Assembly (NCBI GenBank): GCA_963721305.1
Contig: CAVRIR010000006.1
Location: forward strand, 682,001-746,000
Length of the DNA: 64,000 nt
Reading direction: 5' to 3'
Source: DATAES01 sp963721305
GTDB lineage: Bacteria; Actinomycetota; Acidimicrobiia; Acidimicrobiales; JACDCH01
The number at the start of each line of letters is the position of its first letter. Position 1 is the stretch's first letter. A program made the translations under genes and the position numbers. A model generated the notes under the pieces. It searched no databases, was not told the DNA's origin, and saw only the letters and a program-made list of their open reading frames with translations. Positions 43,268 through 51,182 of this stretch are shown here, piece after piece.

Positions 43268-45341
43268 CGCCACCCGAGAACTCGCCCGCAGCGGCCCACG
43301 CGGCTCGCTCGACGGCGAAAGCTGTCTGTTGCCGATCTCGGAACGCATCGATCTCGACTTGGTTGTCGTGGAGGGTTCGCCGATGATCCTTCACGTCGAA
43401 GGTCACGTCTCGGATGTCGAGCGGCAGCACGCCGGAAGCGTGCGCCTCGCGCAGGTCGACCAACTCGTCGGAGTCAACCGGAAACCAGCGAAGTTGGTCG
43501 AAGGTTCGCAGGAGCCAGGGTTTTTCGAAATGGGGACCGCGTTGGTAGGAGTTCCAGACCTGCACCGTGCGGCCGACGAACTGGTACCCGCCTGGGCCCT
43601 CCATGCCGTAGATGCACAGGTAGGCACCCCCGATCCCTACTGCGTTCTCGGGTGTCCAGGTTCGAGCCGGGTTGTACTTGGTGGTGACGAGGCGATGCCG
43701 AGGGTCGAGCGGCGTCGCAACCGGCGCGCCGAGGTACACGTCTCCGAGTCCGAGCACCAAGTACGACGCGTCGAAGACGATGGCGTGGACGTCGTCAACC
43801 GAGTCGAGTCCGTTGACTCGCCGGATGAACTCGATGTTCCACGGGCACCACGGCGCGTCGTCGCGCACGCCGTGCATGTAGCACGCTGTCGCGTCGCGCG
43901 TCGCTGGGTCGTCCCATGACAACGGAAGGTGCACGATCCGGGAGGGACACGGTTGCTCGATCATGTGGGCGAGCTCGTCGTCCGCATGACGGACACGTTC
44001 GAGCGCGGCGCGCACGGTGAGGTCATGGCCGTCGACCTGGATCAACAGCGAACGCACGCCGGGAGTGGCATCGACGAGTCCCGGGCCGAGGTTGTCGTGT
44101 ACCCAGCGATCGAGCGCGTAAACCCAGAGACGGAGCTCGAGGTCGAGCACCATGTCGCCGAACTCGACCAGTAGGAACCGGTCACCAGCCTGGCGGAAAC
44201 AGATGCCGGGTCGGGTGGCCCCACCCTCCTCGCGATCGAGAACGGCGTCGGCTGCGGATGCGCCCGACGCCGGCGGCACTGCGACCGTACGTCGCCGCGA
44301 GTTCCATTGTGGACGAGCGACCGGATGGATCTCGTCGCTCGCACGATCGAGCCATGCGGCACGCGACTCGTCGGCTGCCGCTGAATCGTCGACCGTCCAC
44401 GCCGTGAACCGGACGCGGTCGCCGGGCGCGAGCTGACCGAGCTTCCACCGCTCGCTCGCCGCGACCACGAGCGGACAGACGAAGCCGCCGAGGCTCGGGC
44501 CGTCCGGCCCGAGGACGATGGGCATGTCGCCGGTGAGATCGACGGAGCCAACGGCGTAGCCGGTGTCGTGGATGTTCGATGGGTGCAGCCCCGCCTCGCC
44601 GCCGTCAGCTCGCGCCCAGCGGGGCCGAGGTCCGAGGAGACGAATCCCTGTGCGGGCCGAGTTGAAATGCACTTCCCACGTGGCGCGGAGCATCTCGTCG
44701 AGGCCGCCAGCAGCGAGGAACTCAGGCTCCGCATGCGGACCGATGAGCGCACCGATCGTCCACTCGGCGGTGATCTCAGGCGCGAGCCCCGGAGCGAGGT
44801 GTGCTGGGCCGCGCTCGACCTCGTGACTCGCGGCGAGCAAGTCTCCAGCGCGCAGCACGCGGCCGCAATAGCCCCCGAAACCGCCGAGAACGAACGTGGA
44901 GCGACTCCCGAGAAACATCGGAACCTCGAAACCACCGCGAACGCCGAGCGTGGCCCGCAGCCCGGCGCCGGTCGCGCCGATTGCGACCATTGCACCGGCT
45001 GGAACCTCGATCGGCGTCCACGCCGGCGCCGACCGGCCATTGACGGTGACGGGCATCGGCGCTCCACCTACCGCGATGGTCGCCGGTGCAACGAAACGGA
45101 GCGTGGGCCCGCAGCGTGTGAGCTCGAGCGCGGCGGCAGTGGATCGGTTTCCGAGGACCCGGTTGACGAGCTGATGAGACAGATCGTCCATCGGTCCGCT
45201 CGGTGGGACACCAACATGCCAGTAGCCGACTCGGCCGGGCACGTCCTGCACGCTCGTGAACGCGCCGCCGTCGACCACTTCGGCCACGACGCCGGGATCG
45301 CGCACGCGTGCAAGGTCGTCCTCGGCGCCTGTGACGGTCAC
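43260..45341 (-). CDS. carboxyltransferase part of urea/guanidine carboxylase (AHS2-AHS1 only)
   Basis: A 693-residue protein that matches the carboxyltransferase region of biotin-dependent urea (or guanidine) carboxylase: VQDVPGRVGYWHVGVPPSGP opens the AHS2 half, LHPSNIHDTGYAVGSVDLTG and SLGGFVCPLVVAASERWKLG close it, and AGDRFLLVEFGDM to SYQRGPHFEKPWLLRTFDQ is the AHS1 half. Canonical enzymes have a biotin carboxylase domain of about 450 residues before this and a biotinyl domain after it; both are missing. The GTG at 45341 overlaps the previous stop (GTGA), so the short form is the native gene layout. A partner biotin carboxylase would have to come from elsewhere in the genome. Confidence 0.85.
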   Translation of the reverse strand: MTVTGAEDDLARVRDPGVVAEVVDGGAFTSVQDVPGRVGYWHVGVPPSGPMDDLSHQLVNRVLGNRSTAAALELTRCGPTLRFVAPATIAVGGAPMPVTVNGRSAPAWTPIEVPAGAMVAIGATGAGLRATLGVRGGFEVPMFLGSRSTFVLGGFGGYCGRVLRAGDLLAASHEVERGPAHLAPGLAPEITAEWTIGALIGPHAEPEFLAAGGLDEMLRATWEVHFNSARTGIRLLGPRPRWARADGGEAGLHPSNIHDTGYAVGSVDLTGDMPIVLGPDGPSLGGFVCPLVVAASERWKLGQLAPGDRVRFTAWTVDDSAAADESRAAWLDRASDEIHPVARPQWNSRRRTVAVPPASGASAADAVLDREEGGATRPGICFRQAGDRFLLVEFGDMVLDLELRLWVYALDRWVHDNLGPGLVDATPGVRSLLIQVDGHDLTVRAALERVRHADDELAHMIEQPCPSRIVHLPLSWDDPATRDATACYMHGVRDDAPWCPWNIEFIRRVNGLDSVDDVHAIVFDASYLVLGLGDVYLGAPVATPLDPRHRLVTTKYNPARTWTPENAVGIGGAYLCIYGMEGPGGYQFVGRTVQVWNSYQRGPHFEKPWLLRTFDQLRWFPVDSDELVDLREAHASGVLPLDIRDVTFDVKDHRRTLHDNQVEIDAFRDRQQTAFAVERAAWAAAGEFSGGDA

Positions 45342-45955
45342 GGCGGTGACTCGTCCCAGATCTCCACCCGCACGGGGGTGGGATCGAAGCCATTGCAGGG
45401 GTTGTTGATCTGTGGACAGTTCGAGATGAGGACAAGGACATCCATCAACGCGAGAAGATCGACCCGCAGTCCGGGAGCCGAGATGCCGTCGACGATGCCG
45501 AGCGTGCCGTCGGGAGCGACAGGCACGTTCATGAACCAGTTGATGTTGGAGACCAGGTCGCGCTTCGTGAGCCCGTATCTCGAGCCGGCATCGAGGAAGT
45601 TGTCGACGCAGGCGTGCTGGTGCGCGGTGTGATGGCCGTAGCGCAACGTGTTCGACTCGCGGCTGCACGCGCCGCCGATCGTGTCGTGGTACGCACACGT
45701 TGTCGCGGTGATCTTCATCATCGTCGTGCCCTCGTTCGACAGCAACTCGGTGCCCGTGACGAGGAAGATGTTTCCTTGTGCCACGACTGTGTCGGCGGCG
45801 GAGTAGCGATGAACGTGGTCGTGCGCGTCGTACAGCAGGCAGTCGACGGCTTGGTTCCCACCGATGTCGACGAGCCGAAGCGTTTGGCCCTTGGACACGA
45901 CATGTGCCCACGCGGCCCGAGCCGGGATCGTCGACTCGTACGCAGCGGTCGTCAT
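45338..45955 (-). CDS. DUF1989 protein, UAAP2 type (carboxyguanidine deiminase subunit)
   Basis: A 205-residue DUF1989 protein: LVDIGGNQAVDCLLYDAHD, TTCAYHDTIGGACSRESN, HQHACVDNFLD and NINWFMNVPVAPDG. This family was annotated as urea amidolyase-associated protein 2; related pairs have been shown to form carboxyguanidine deiminase, which turns carboxyguanidine into allophanate. Its conserved Cys residues fit a metal site. ATGA overlap with the UAAP1 gene and GTGA overlap with the carboxylase gene. Confidence 0.88.
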   Translation of the reverse strand: MTTAAYESTIPARAAWAHVVSKGQTLRLVDIGGNQAVDCLLYDAHDHVHRYSAADTVVAQGNIFLVTGTELLSNEGTTMMKITATTCAYHDTIGGACSRESNTLRYGHHTAHQHACVDNFLDAGSRYGLTKRDLVSNINWFMNVPVAPDGTLGIVDGISAPGLRVDLLALMDVLVLISNCPQINNPCNGFDPTPVRVEIWDESPP

Positions 45956-46798
45956 GGCATCATCGACAACATCTCGTCGGTGTTCTCGAACGCTCGGCTC
46001 CGCTCAGGGCTCGTCGATCGCCACGGATCCTTCGCTGCGTCCGCGATGTCCGCTGTCCACGCGGTGAATCGAACAGGTGTGGCGATGTAGTCGGACCGAG
46101 GATCGAGTGGGTGGGGTGAATTGGCTGCGATGACGAGAACCGGCATCTCCGCCCGCAGGTCGACCGACGTGCCGGTCGCGACGTCGCCCTCGAAGTGGAG
46201 CGCGCCGTCGTCGGCGACACGTACCCCTTTGAACAGGGTGACGCTCGGGCCGACATCACGACGCGCGAAGACCGTGCTTCGCCGCGCCGACACAGAGCAG
46301 ATCGCGAGTGTTCGGCGTCGTCCCGGAAACCGCTCCGTCGCCGTGTCTGCGGGTGTTGCCGAGCCGGTTCGTCCCGCCGCAAAGGCAGTCGTGCCTGCCG
46401 CTCGTGTCGCCGACAATCGTCATCAGCACCCGGCCCATGTCGGACAGAAGCAGCGCGCCGAGCCGCAGGTACGCCTGCCATTGCACTTTCACGGTGTCCG
46501 CAGGATTCAACCGTTCAGCGGTGTCCCGAGCGTTGAAGACCAGCAGCTGGACGCATCCGTCTCCGTTGAGGTCGGCGATCCGAACGACCGAGCCACGGGG
46601 CAGGATCCTCGTGACGTAACCGCCGCCCGCCACGGTCTCGTCCCACAGGACCGACGCTGGCTCGACACCCGCAGGCAGCTCTTTCGCCGTCCAACTCGGG
46701 ACGGTGCGCATCGTCCCTGTGACTTCGGCCACCGGCGCGCGAGCGTGATCGCGCGCGCCGGCGAGCGTGGAGGTATCCAGTTGACGATCGTCGGTCAC
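45952..46798 (-). pseudogene. DUF1989 protein, UAAP1 type (carboxyguanidine deiminase subunit), frameshifted
   Basis: First gene of the catabolic operon. The front (GTG 46798; YVTRILPRGSVVRIADLNGDG, DCLCGGTNRLG, TRDLLCVGAAKHGL) and the back (RRDVGPSVTLFKGVRVADDG to the stop at 45952) are in different frames. The break is at 46256-46275, and removing one C gives a clean 281-residue protein (AAKHGLARRDVGP). Both halves are well conserved. It lies 22 bases from a TTTCGA-N7-TCGAAA operator and is divergent from the TetR gene. Confidence 0.82.
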
Positions 46799-46820
46799 CG
46801 CCGCCCTCCGTCACGGTTCG

Positions 46821-46839
46821 TTTCGAAGCTGTATCGAAA
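46821..46839. promoter_or_regulatory. TetR operator copy 1 (TTTCGA-N7-TCGAAA)
   Basis: A 19-bp inverted repeat between the divergent UAAP1 and TetR genes. Arms TTTCGA and TCGAAA, spacer AGCTGTA. An equal repeat with matching flanks is at 47655, ahead of the ABC transporter. It is therefore very likely the site of the TetR protein encoded next to it. Confidence 0.65.
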
Positions 46840-46934
46840 GATCGCTGGCAGTTTGGCCACTTGCTCTTGTGTTGGCAAGGACGCCTGTGTTTGTTCATGC
46901 CCCTGAAACCAGTAGCCGGCGGTACCATCGCCGC

Positions 46935-47621
46935 GTGGCGCGCAGCAGCAACACGCATCGTGCGGTTGTGCGCCGCATCGGCCGTCCTCGCCGTAACGGA
47001 AGACCGGTCGAGGACCCGACCGACGAGATACTTCGAGCCGCAGCTTCTCTGTTCGGCGAGCACGGTGTGGCAAATACGACCATGGCTCGCTTGGCGGCAG
47101 AAGCAGGCCTGGGCCAGTCGTCGCTGTACTACTACTACCGCAGCAAGGACGACGTGCTCGCAGCACTGGTAGCGCGGGCCAATGTCGTGCCGCTCGACCT
47201 CATCGAGCGGCTGTCGAGTCGAGATGCGTCGCCAGCGGCGAAGTTGCTCGCTTTCGTGTGTGGCGACGTCGAAGCGCTCTGTGGCTTGCCGTTCGACATC
47301 AACGAGGTCCATCGCATCGCGGCGCGCGATCGTGACCGGTTCGCCGACTACTGGACAGAACGAGCTCGGCTCGAGCGCCGGCTTGCTGCAATCGTGCGCC
47401 AAGGCATGGCCGTCGGCGAACTCCGGCCTCTCGACGCGCGGCTCGTCGCACTGACGATCATGTCAAGCGACGAAGGCGTTCAGAACTGGTACCGGCTCGG
47501 CACCTCTCGTCGCCCGCGCGACATCGGCAGAGCAATCGCAGACCTGACCGTTGCGGGCCTGCTGGCGGAAACAGTGTCGCTCGACGACGTGCGTAGCATC
47601 AGCCTCGCCGCGTCCTCATAG
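46935..47621 (+). CDS. TetR family regulator of the guanidine/urea locus
   Basis: About 228 residues: basic N-terminus (RRIGRPRRNGRPVED), helix-turn-helix at about residues 25-75 (GVANTTMARLAAEAGLGQSSLYYYY) and helical effector domain. The GTG at 46935 is used because the sequence before it is not conserved; an upstream in-frame start exists at 46869. It is placed between the catabolic operon and the transporter, and operator copies stand in front of both, so it probably represses both until the substrate or a product is present. Confidence 0.88.
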   Translation: MARSSNTHRAVVRRIGRPRRNGRPVEDPTDEILRAAASLFGEHGVANTTMARLAAEAGLGQSSLYYYYRSKDDVLAALVARANVVPLDLIERLSSRDASPAAKLLAFVCGDVEALCGLPFDINEVHRIAARDRDRFADYWTERARLERRLAAIVRQGMAVGELRPLDARLVALTIMSSDEGVQNWYRLGTSRRPRDIGRAIADLTVAGLLAETVSLDDVRSISLAASS

Positions 47622-47654
47622 CGCGAGCCAAGCCAACTGATGAGTCCGGATCAG

Positions 47655-47673
47655 TTTCGAATGGCCATCGAAA
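47655..47673. promoter_or_regulatory. TetR operator copy 2 (TTTCGA-N7-TCGAAA)
   Basis: A second 19-bp inverted repeat, arms TTTCGA and TCGAAA, spacer ATGGCCA, 60 bases before the substrate-binding protein start. Adjacent bases are also shared with copy 1: G before, and one extra A / T inside each arm and GA after. This ties transporter expression to the same regulator. Confidence 0.65.
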
Positions 47674-47733
47674 GACACGACTGATTCGCGGTCCAGAAAT
47701 GGACCGGAAACAATCGGTCCCTACGTTGCGGCC

Positions 47734-48777
47734 GTGCCTCATTCCAAGCGTTGGTCTGTTGTCGTGGCGCTCGCCGCCCTCTTCTCACTTGTCGCAGCCT
47801 GCAGCAGCTCGGGCTCCTCGGCCAGCAGCTCGTCGTCGCCGAGCGCGAGCGGGACCGGACAGCTCGACAAACTGACGATCGGGTACAGCGCATGGCCGGG
47901 TTGGTTCCCCCTCGCGGTCGCCGATCAGAAGGGCATCTTCAAGCAAGCCGGTCTCGACGTCGATCTGAAGTATTTCGTCGACTACACCTCGTCACTCGAT
48001 GCGCTCGTCGCGAACCAACTCGATGTCAACGCACAGACGTTGAACGACACCATCTTCGCTGTCGCCTCGGGCTCGAAGCAGACGGTGGTCGTGACCGGAG
48101 ACAACTCGACGGGCAACGACCAAGTGATCTGCGACGCCTCGATCAACTCCGTCAGCGACCTCAAGGGCAAGACCGTCGCGGCTGAGGCGGGCGTGGTCGA
48201 CCACTTCCTTCTCCTGCAAGGACTCGAGAAGGCAGGAATGACACAGTCCGACATCAACTTCCAGGGGGTCAAGACCGACGCGGCCGCAGCCGCCTTCGAG
48301 GGCGGCCAGTTCGACTGCGTGGCGGTCTTCGCGCCGTTCACGCTCCAAGCCCTCAAGCGTCCAGGGTCGAAGGTGCTGTTCTCGTCGGCCGACTTCCCCG
48401 GCGTCATTCCCGACCACCTGGTGGCGAGTGAATCGGCGGCCAAGAACACGGCTGTGATGCAGAAACTCGTCAACGCCTGGTACGCCACGCTCGACTACAT
48501 CAAGGCCAACCCCGACGAGTCGACGCAGATCATGGCTGACAAGGCCGGCCTGTCGGTCGACGACTACAAGTCGCTCGACAAGGGCACCACGCTCTTCACC
48601 GCAGAGCAAGCCCTCAACGCGTTCAGCGACCGGCCGGGCGACGCGACCTCGCTCCCCGAGATGGCCCGCCGTATCAATCCCTTCCTCGTGTCGTCCGGGC
48701 TGGCCGAGCAGCAGGCCGACCTCACCGGTCTGCTGGACCCGCGGTTCACCCAGGCGTATGTCGACCAACACAAGTGA
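47734..48777 (+). CDS. ABC transporter substrate-binding lipoprotein (SsuA/TauA/NMT1-like)
   Basis: A 347-residue lipoprotein: signal peptide ending in the lipobox LVAAC, then a Ser-rich linker, then a type II binding fold with TIGYSAWPGWFPLAVADQKGIF, DALVANQLDVNAQTLND and VCDASINS-like blocks. It would capture the substrate outside the membrane. The context of a carboxyguanidine deiminase locus suggests guanidine or a related nitrogen compound. Its stop overlaps the permease start (GTGA). Confidence 0.88.
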   Translation: MPHSKRWSVVVALAALFSLVAACSSSGSSASSSSSPSASGTGQLDKLTIGYSAWPGWFPLAVADQKGIFKQAGLDVDLKYFVDYTSSLDALVANQLDVNAQTLNDTIFAVASGSKQTVVVTGDNSTGNDQVICDASINSVSDLKGKTVAAEAGVVDHFLLLQGLEKAGMTQSDINFQGVKTDAAAAAFEGGQFDCVAVFAPFTLQALKRPGSKVLFSSADFPGVIPDHLVASESAAKNTAVMQKLVNAWYATLDYIKANPDESTQIMADKAGLSVDDYKSLDKGTTLFTAEQALNAFSDRPGDATSLPEMARRINPFLVSSGLAEQQADLTGLLDPRFTQAYVDQHK

Positions 48778-49730
48778 GCGCCTTGGCTGACGACCCGGTG
48801 CAGCTGAAACATCCGGGCGACATCGACACGCCTGACGCGGGCGGCGTACGTCCAGCCTCAGTGGGGCGCATCTCGGCCGGCGAAGCGGCGGACGACGAAG
48901 CGCTCGACACTCCCGGGAAGAAGCCAGGCACGCGCGGCCGACGTCAACCTTCCCTCCTTCGTATCGGCGGACAGCTCGACCTGCGCTGGCGAGTAGCGCT
49001 CGGCGTGCTCGGTGTCGCGGCCGTGATGGGCGTCTGGATGCTCGGTGCCGCCCGCGCCGGCAACAACGGCGCGGTGATCCCGACCCCGTCGGACACGACC
49101 CGTGCCCTCGGTGAGCTGTGGCGCGACGGCGTGCTCCGCACCGATCTGTGGGCATCGACCCATCGCATCCTGATCGGTTATGGAATCTCGGTCGCGATCG
49201 GGATCGTGGTCGGCATCGCCATCGGCACGTTCGCGTCGGTCGAAGCGTTCTTCGAGGCGCCGATCGGCTTCCTCCGATACATCCCCGCGAGTGCACTCAT
49301 CCCGGTGTTCCTGATCCTGCTCGGCATCGGCGAGAGCCCCAAGGTATGGCTCATCGTCGTGGGCACCGTCTTCTTCAACATCCTGATGATCGCCGATGTC
49401 GCCCGCGCCGTACCACGTGAACTGATCGACGCGGCGTACACACTCGGTGCGGGACGATGGACTGTCCTCCGGCGCGTCGTCTGGCGACATTCGCTGCCCG
49501 GCATCATCGACACCGCCCGCGTGAACCTTGCCGCCGCGTGGCTCATGCTCGTGGTGTCGGAGCTACTCGCCGCCGACGCCGGCCTCGCGTTCCAGATCGT
49601 GCGTGCACAGCGTTTCCGTGCCGTCGACAAGATGTTCGCGCTGCTGTTCGTCTTCGGTGTCATCGGACTCGCCAGCGACTTGTTCCTCCGCTGGCTCCGC
49701 AATCACACGTCCCCGTGGGCGCGCTCATGA
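48774..49730 (+). CDS. ABC transporter permease (SsuC/TauC-like)
   Basis: A 318-residue membrane protein with six hydrophobic segments and the BPD_transp_1 EAA loop AYTLGAGRWTVLRRVVWRHSLPGI. The first 60 residues form a hydrophilic extension not found in most relatives. The start GTG overlaps the binding-protein stop, and its stop overlaps the ATPase ATG (ATGA). It pairs with the neighbours to form an importer. Confidence 0.9.
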   Translation: MSALADDPVQLKHPGDIDTPDAGGVRPASVGRISAGEAADDEALDTPGKKPGTRGRRQPSLLRIGGQLDLRWRVALGVLGVAAVMGVWMLGAARAGNNGAVIPTPSDTTRALGELWRDGVLRTDLWASTHRILIGYGISVAIGIVVGIAIGTFASVEAFFEAPIGFLRYIPASALIPVFLILLGIGESPKVWLIVVGTVFFNILMIADVARAVPRELIDAAYTLGAGRWTVLRRVVWRHSLPGIIDTARVNLAAAWLMLVVSELLAADAGLAFQIVRAQRFRAVDKMFALLFVFGVIGLASDLFLRWLRNHTSPWARS

Positions 49731-50472
49731 AGCTGGTCGTGGATGCTGTGTCGAAGGTGTTCACGACGCGTCGGAGCGAGGTCGTCGCGCTCGACCACGT
49801 CGACCTCGGGATCGACGCCGGTGAGCTCGTGTGTCTGCTCGGCTCGTCCGGATGCGGCAAGTCGACGCTGTTGTCGATCATCGGTGGCCTGGAATCCGCC
49901 ACCTCGGGCGAGGTCCGAGTCGACGGCGACGTCGTGATCGGTCCCGGGTCTGACCGCGGCATGGTGTTCCAGGCGTACTCGCTCTATCCGTGGATGAGCG
50001 TCGCACAGAACATCGAGTTCGGGCTCGACATCGCCCGATGGCCGAAGGCCAAACGCAAAGATCGGGTGGCCGAGCTCCTTGGGATCATGGGGCTCACCGA
50101 GTTCGCCGACGGCATGCCCGCGAGCTGTCGGGTGGGATGCGACAGCGTGTGGCCATCGCCCGCGCGTTGGCACCCGAGCCCGACGTGCTGCTGCTCGATG
50201 AGCCGTTCGGCGCGCTCGATGCGCAGACGAAGCGGCATCTGCAGGACTTCCTGCTCGTGTTGTGGCGACGGACTCGGGCCACGATCCTGATGGTGACGCA
50301 CGACGTCGAGGAAGCGGTCTACCTGTCCAATCGCATCTACGTACTCGCGCCGCGGCCGGGTCGCGTCGCCGAGGTCGTGCAGGTCCCGTTCGGCGACAAC
50401 CGTGGTCCGGCTCTGAAGCGCGATCCGCGCTTTCTCGATCTCCGCGAAGAACTGGCCGACCTGCTCGGCTGA
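49727..50472 (+). pseudogene. ABC transporter ATPase (SsuB/TauB-like), frameshifted
   Basis: Energises the importer. The front has Walker A GSSGCGKST, and QAYSLYPWMSVAQN as the Q-loop; the back has signature LSGGMRQRVAIARAL, Walker B LLLDEPFGALD and MVTHDVEEAVYL. The frame changes at 50115-50125 (GGCATGCCCGCGAG): one extra C in the CCC run would read GMPRELSGGMRQ and give a normal 248-residue ATPase. A one-base deletion in a homopolymer is the simplest cause. The signature motif is intact, so a real gene probably exists. Confidence 0.85.
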
Positions 50473-50691
50473 CACCTCGAGCGTCCGGCCGCCGGGACGG
50501 CGTTCGTGCCCGCTGCGTGCCCACAGGATCAGCGTTCTCGCGATGCAACTGCGCTCATGCGCTGGCGAAGTTCTGCCGGTTCGCGGGTCGGCTGAGTGGC
50601 GACGGTGGCAAGCTCGACCTCTTCGAGTAGAAGGGCCGGGTCGGGAATCGGCGACGACTGATCCTCGTCTGGGACCGCTTGGGAAGGTTTC

Positions 50692-50885
50692 TTTATCCAC
50701 CACCCTGAGTTCCTGAAGGCCAACAGGGCCGAGGATCCCGAGGGCGAGCGCGGGTCGAAGCGCAGGTGCCGATGGGCAGGCTGGGGACGCTCGAGGAGTT
50801 CGCATCGTTCTGCATGCCGTTCATCGACGGAACGAGCCGGTTCACGACAGCCCAGTTCGTCGCGTATGCCGGAGGGTGGGCCTGA
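50692..50885 (+). pseudogene. C-terminal remnant of a short-chain dehydrogenase
   Basis: From 50772 the frame reads MGRLGTLEEFASFCMPFIDG and ends TTAQFVAYAGGWA before the TGA at 50885, the usual end of SDR proteins. Just before it, in another frame, HHPEFLKANRAEDPE fits the preceding region. No NAD-binding part remains. It is a decayed fragment, with at least one internal frameshift. Confidence 0.6.
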
Positions 50886-50887
50886 TC

Positions 50888-50905
50888 CTGACGCGCGCGC
50901 GTCAG
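50888..50905. repeat. 18-bp perfect palindrome
   Basis: CTGACGCGCGCGCGTCAG is its own reverse complement and lies two bases after the SDR remnant stop. It could form a hairpin terminator, a protein site or a scar of a rearrangement; nothing nearby decides. Confidence 0.4.
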
Positions 50906-51182
50906 ATCGAGTCGGCCAACCCCTCCCAGCCCGCGGGTGGAGTGTCCAATCGCCAGTACTGCTAGGCCACGTTGGAGGCGAGACGATCCGTCAACGAGTG
51001 TCGGAGATCGAGCGGCGCGGGCGTGGACGCTCGGAGCCGTGGTCGGTACCTGAAGATGGTGCATCCAGAGTTGAACGCGGGCTAATCGTTTCCTGCGACC
51101 GTCGAACTCTTCGAGCGGCCGCGTTCGTTCCGGCCGTAGGGTCGTGCGCTTCGAGGCAGACGTCCAGAGTCCGGGGGGATCG

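Larger units (their letters stand above)
50473..51182. other. gene-poor stretch with decayed fragments
   Basis: No intact gene between the ABC ATPase and the sulfotransferase. It contains the SDR tail at 50692-50885, an 18-bp palindrome at 50888-50905, and otherwise only short open frames of unconvincing content. A minus-strand frame at 50529-50723 could not be supported. Confidence 0.6.

Noticed and set aside
47622..47733. Possible guanidine riboswitch before the ABC transporter
   Set aside because: No conserved ykkC-type paired core is visible; the gap is filled by the TetR operator.
50529..50723. Minus-strand 64-codon frame after the ABC ATPase
   Set aside because: No ribosome site, no recognisable pattern, and it overlaps the SDR remnant.
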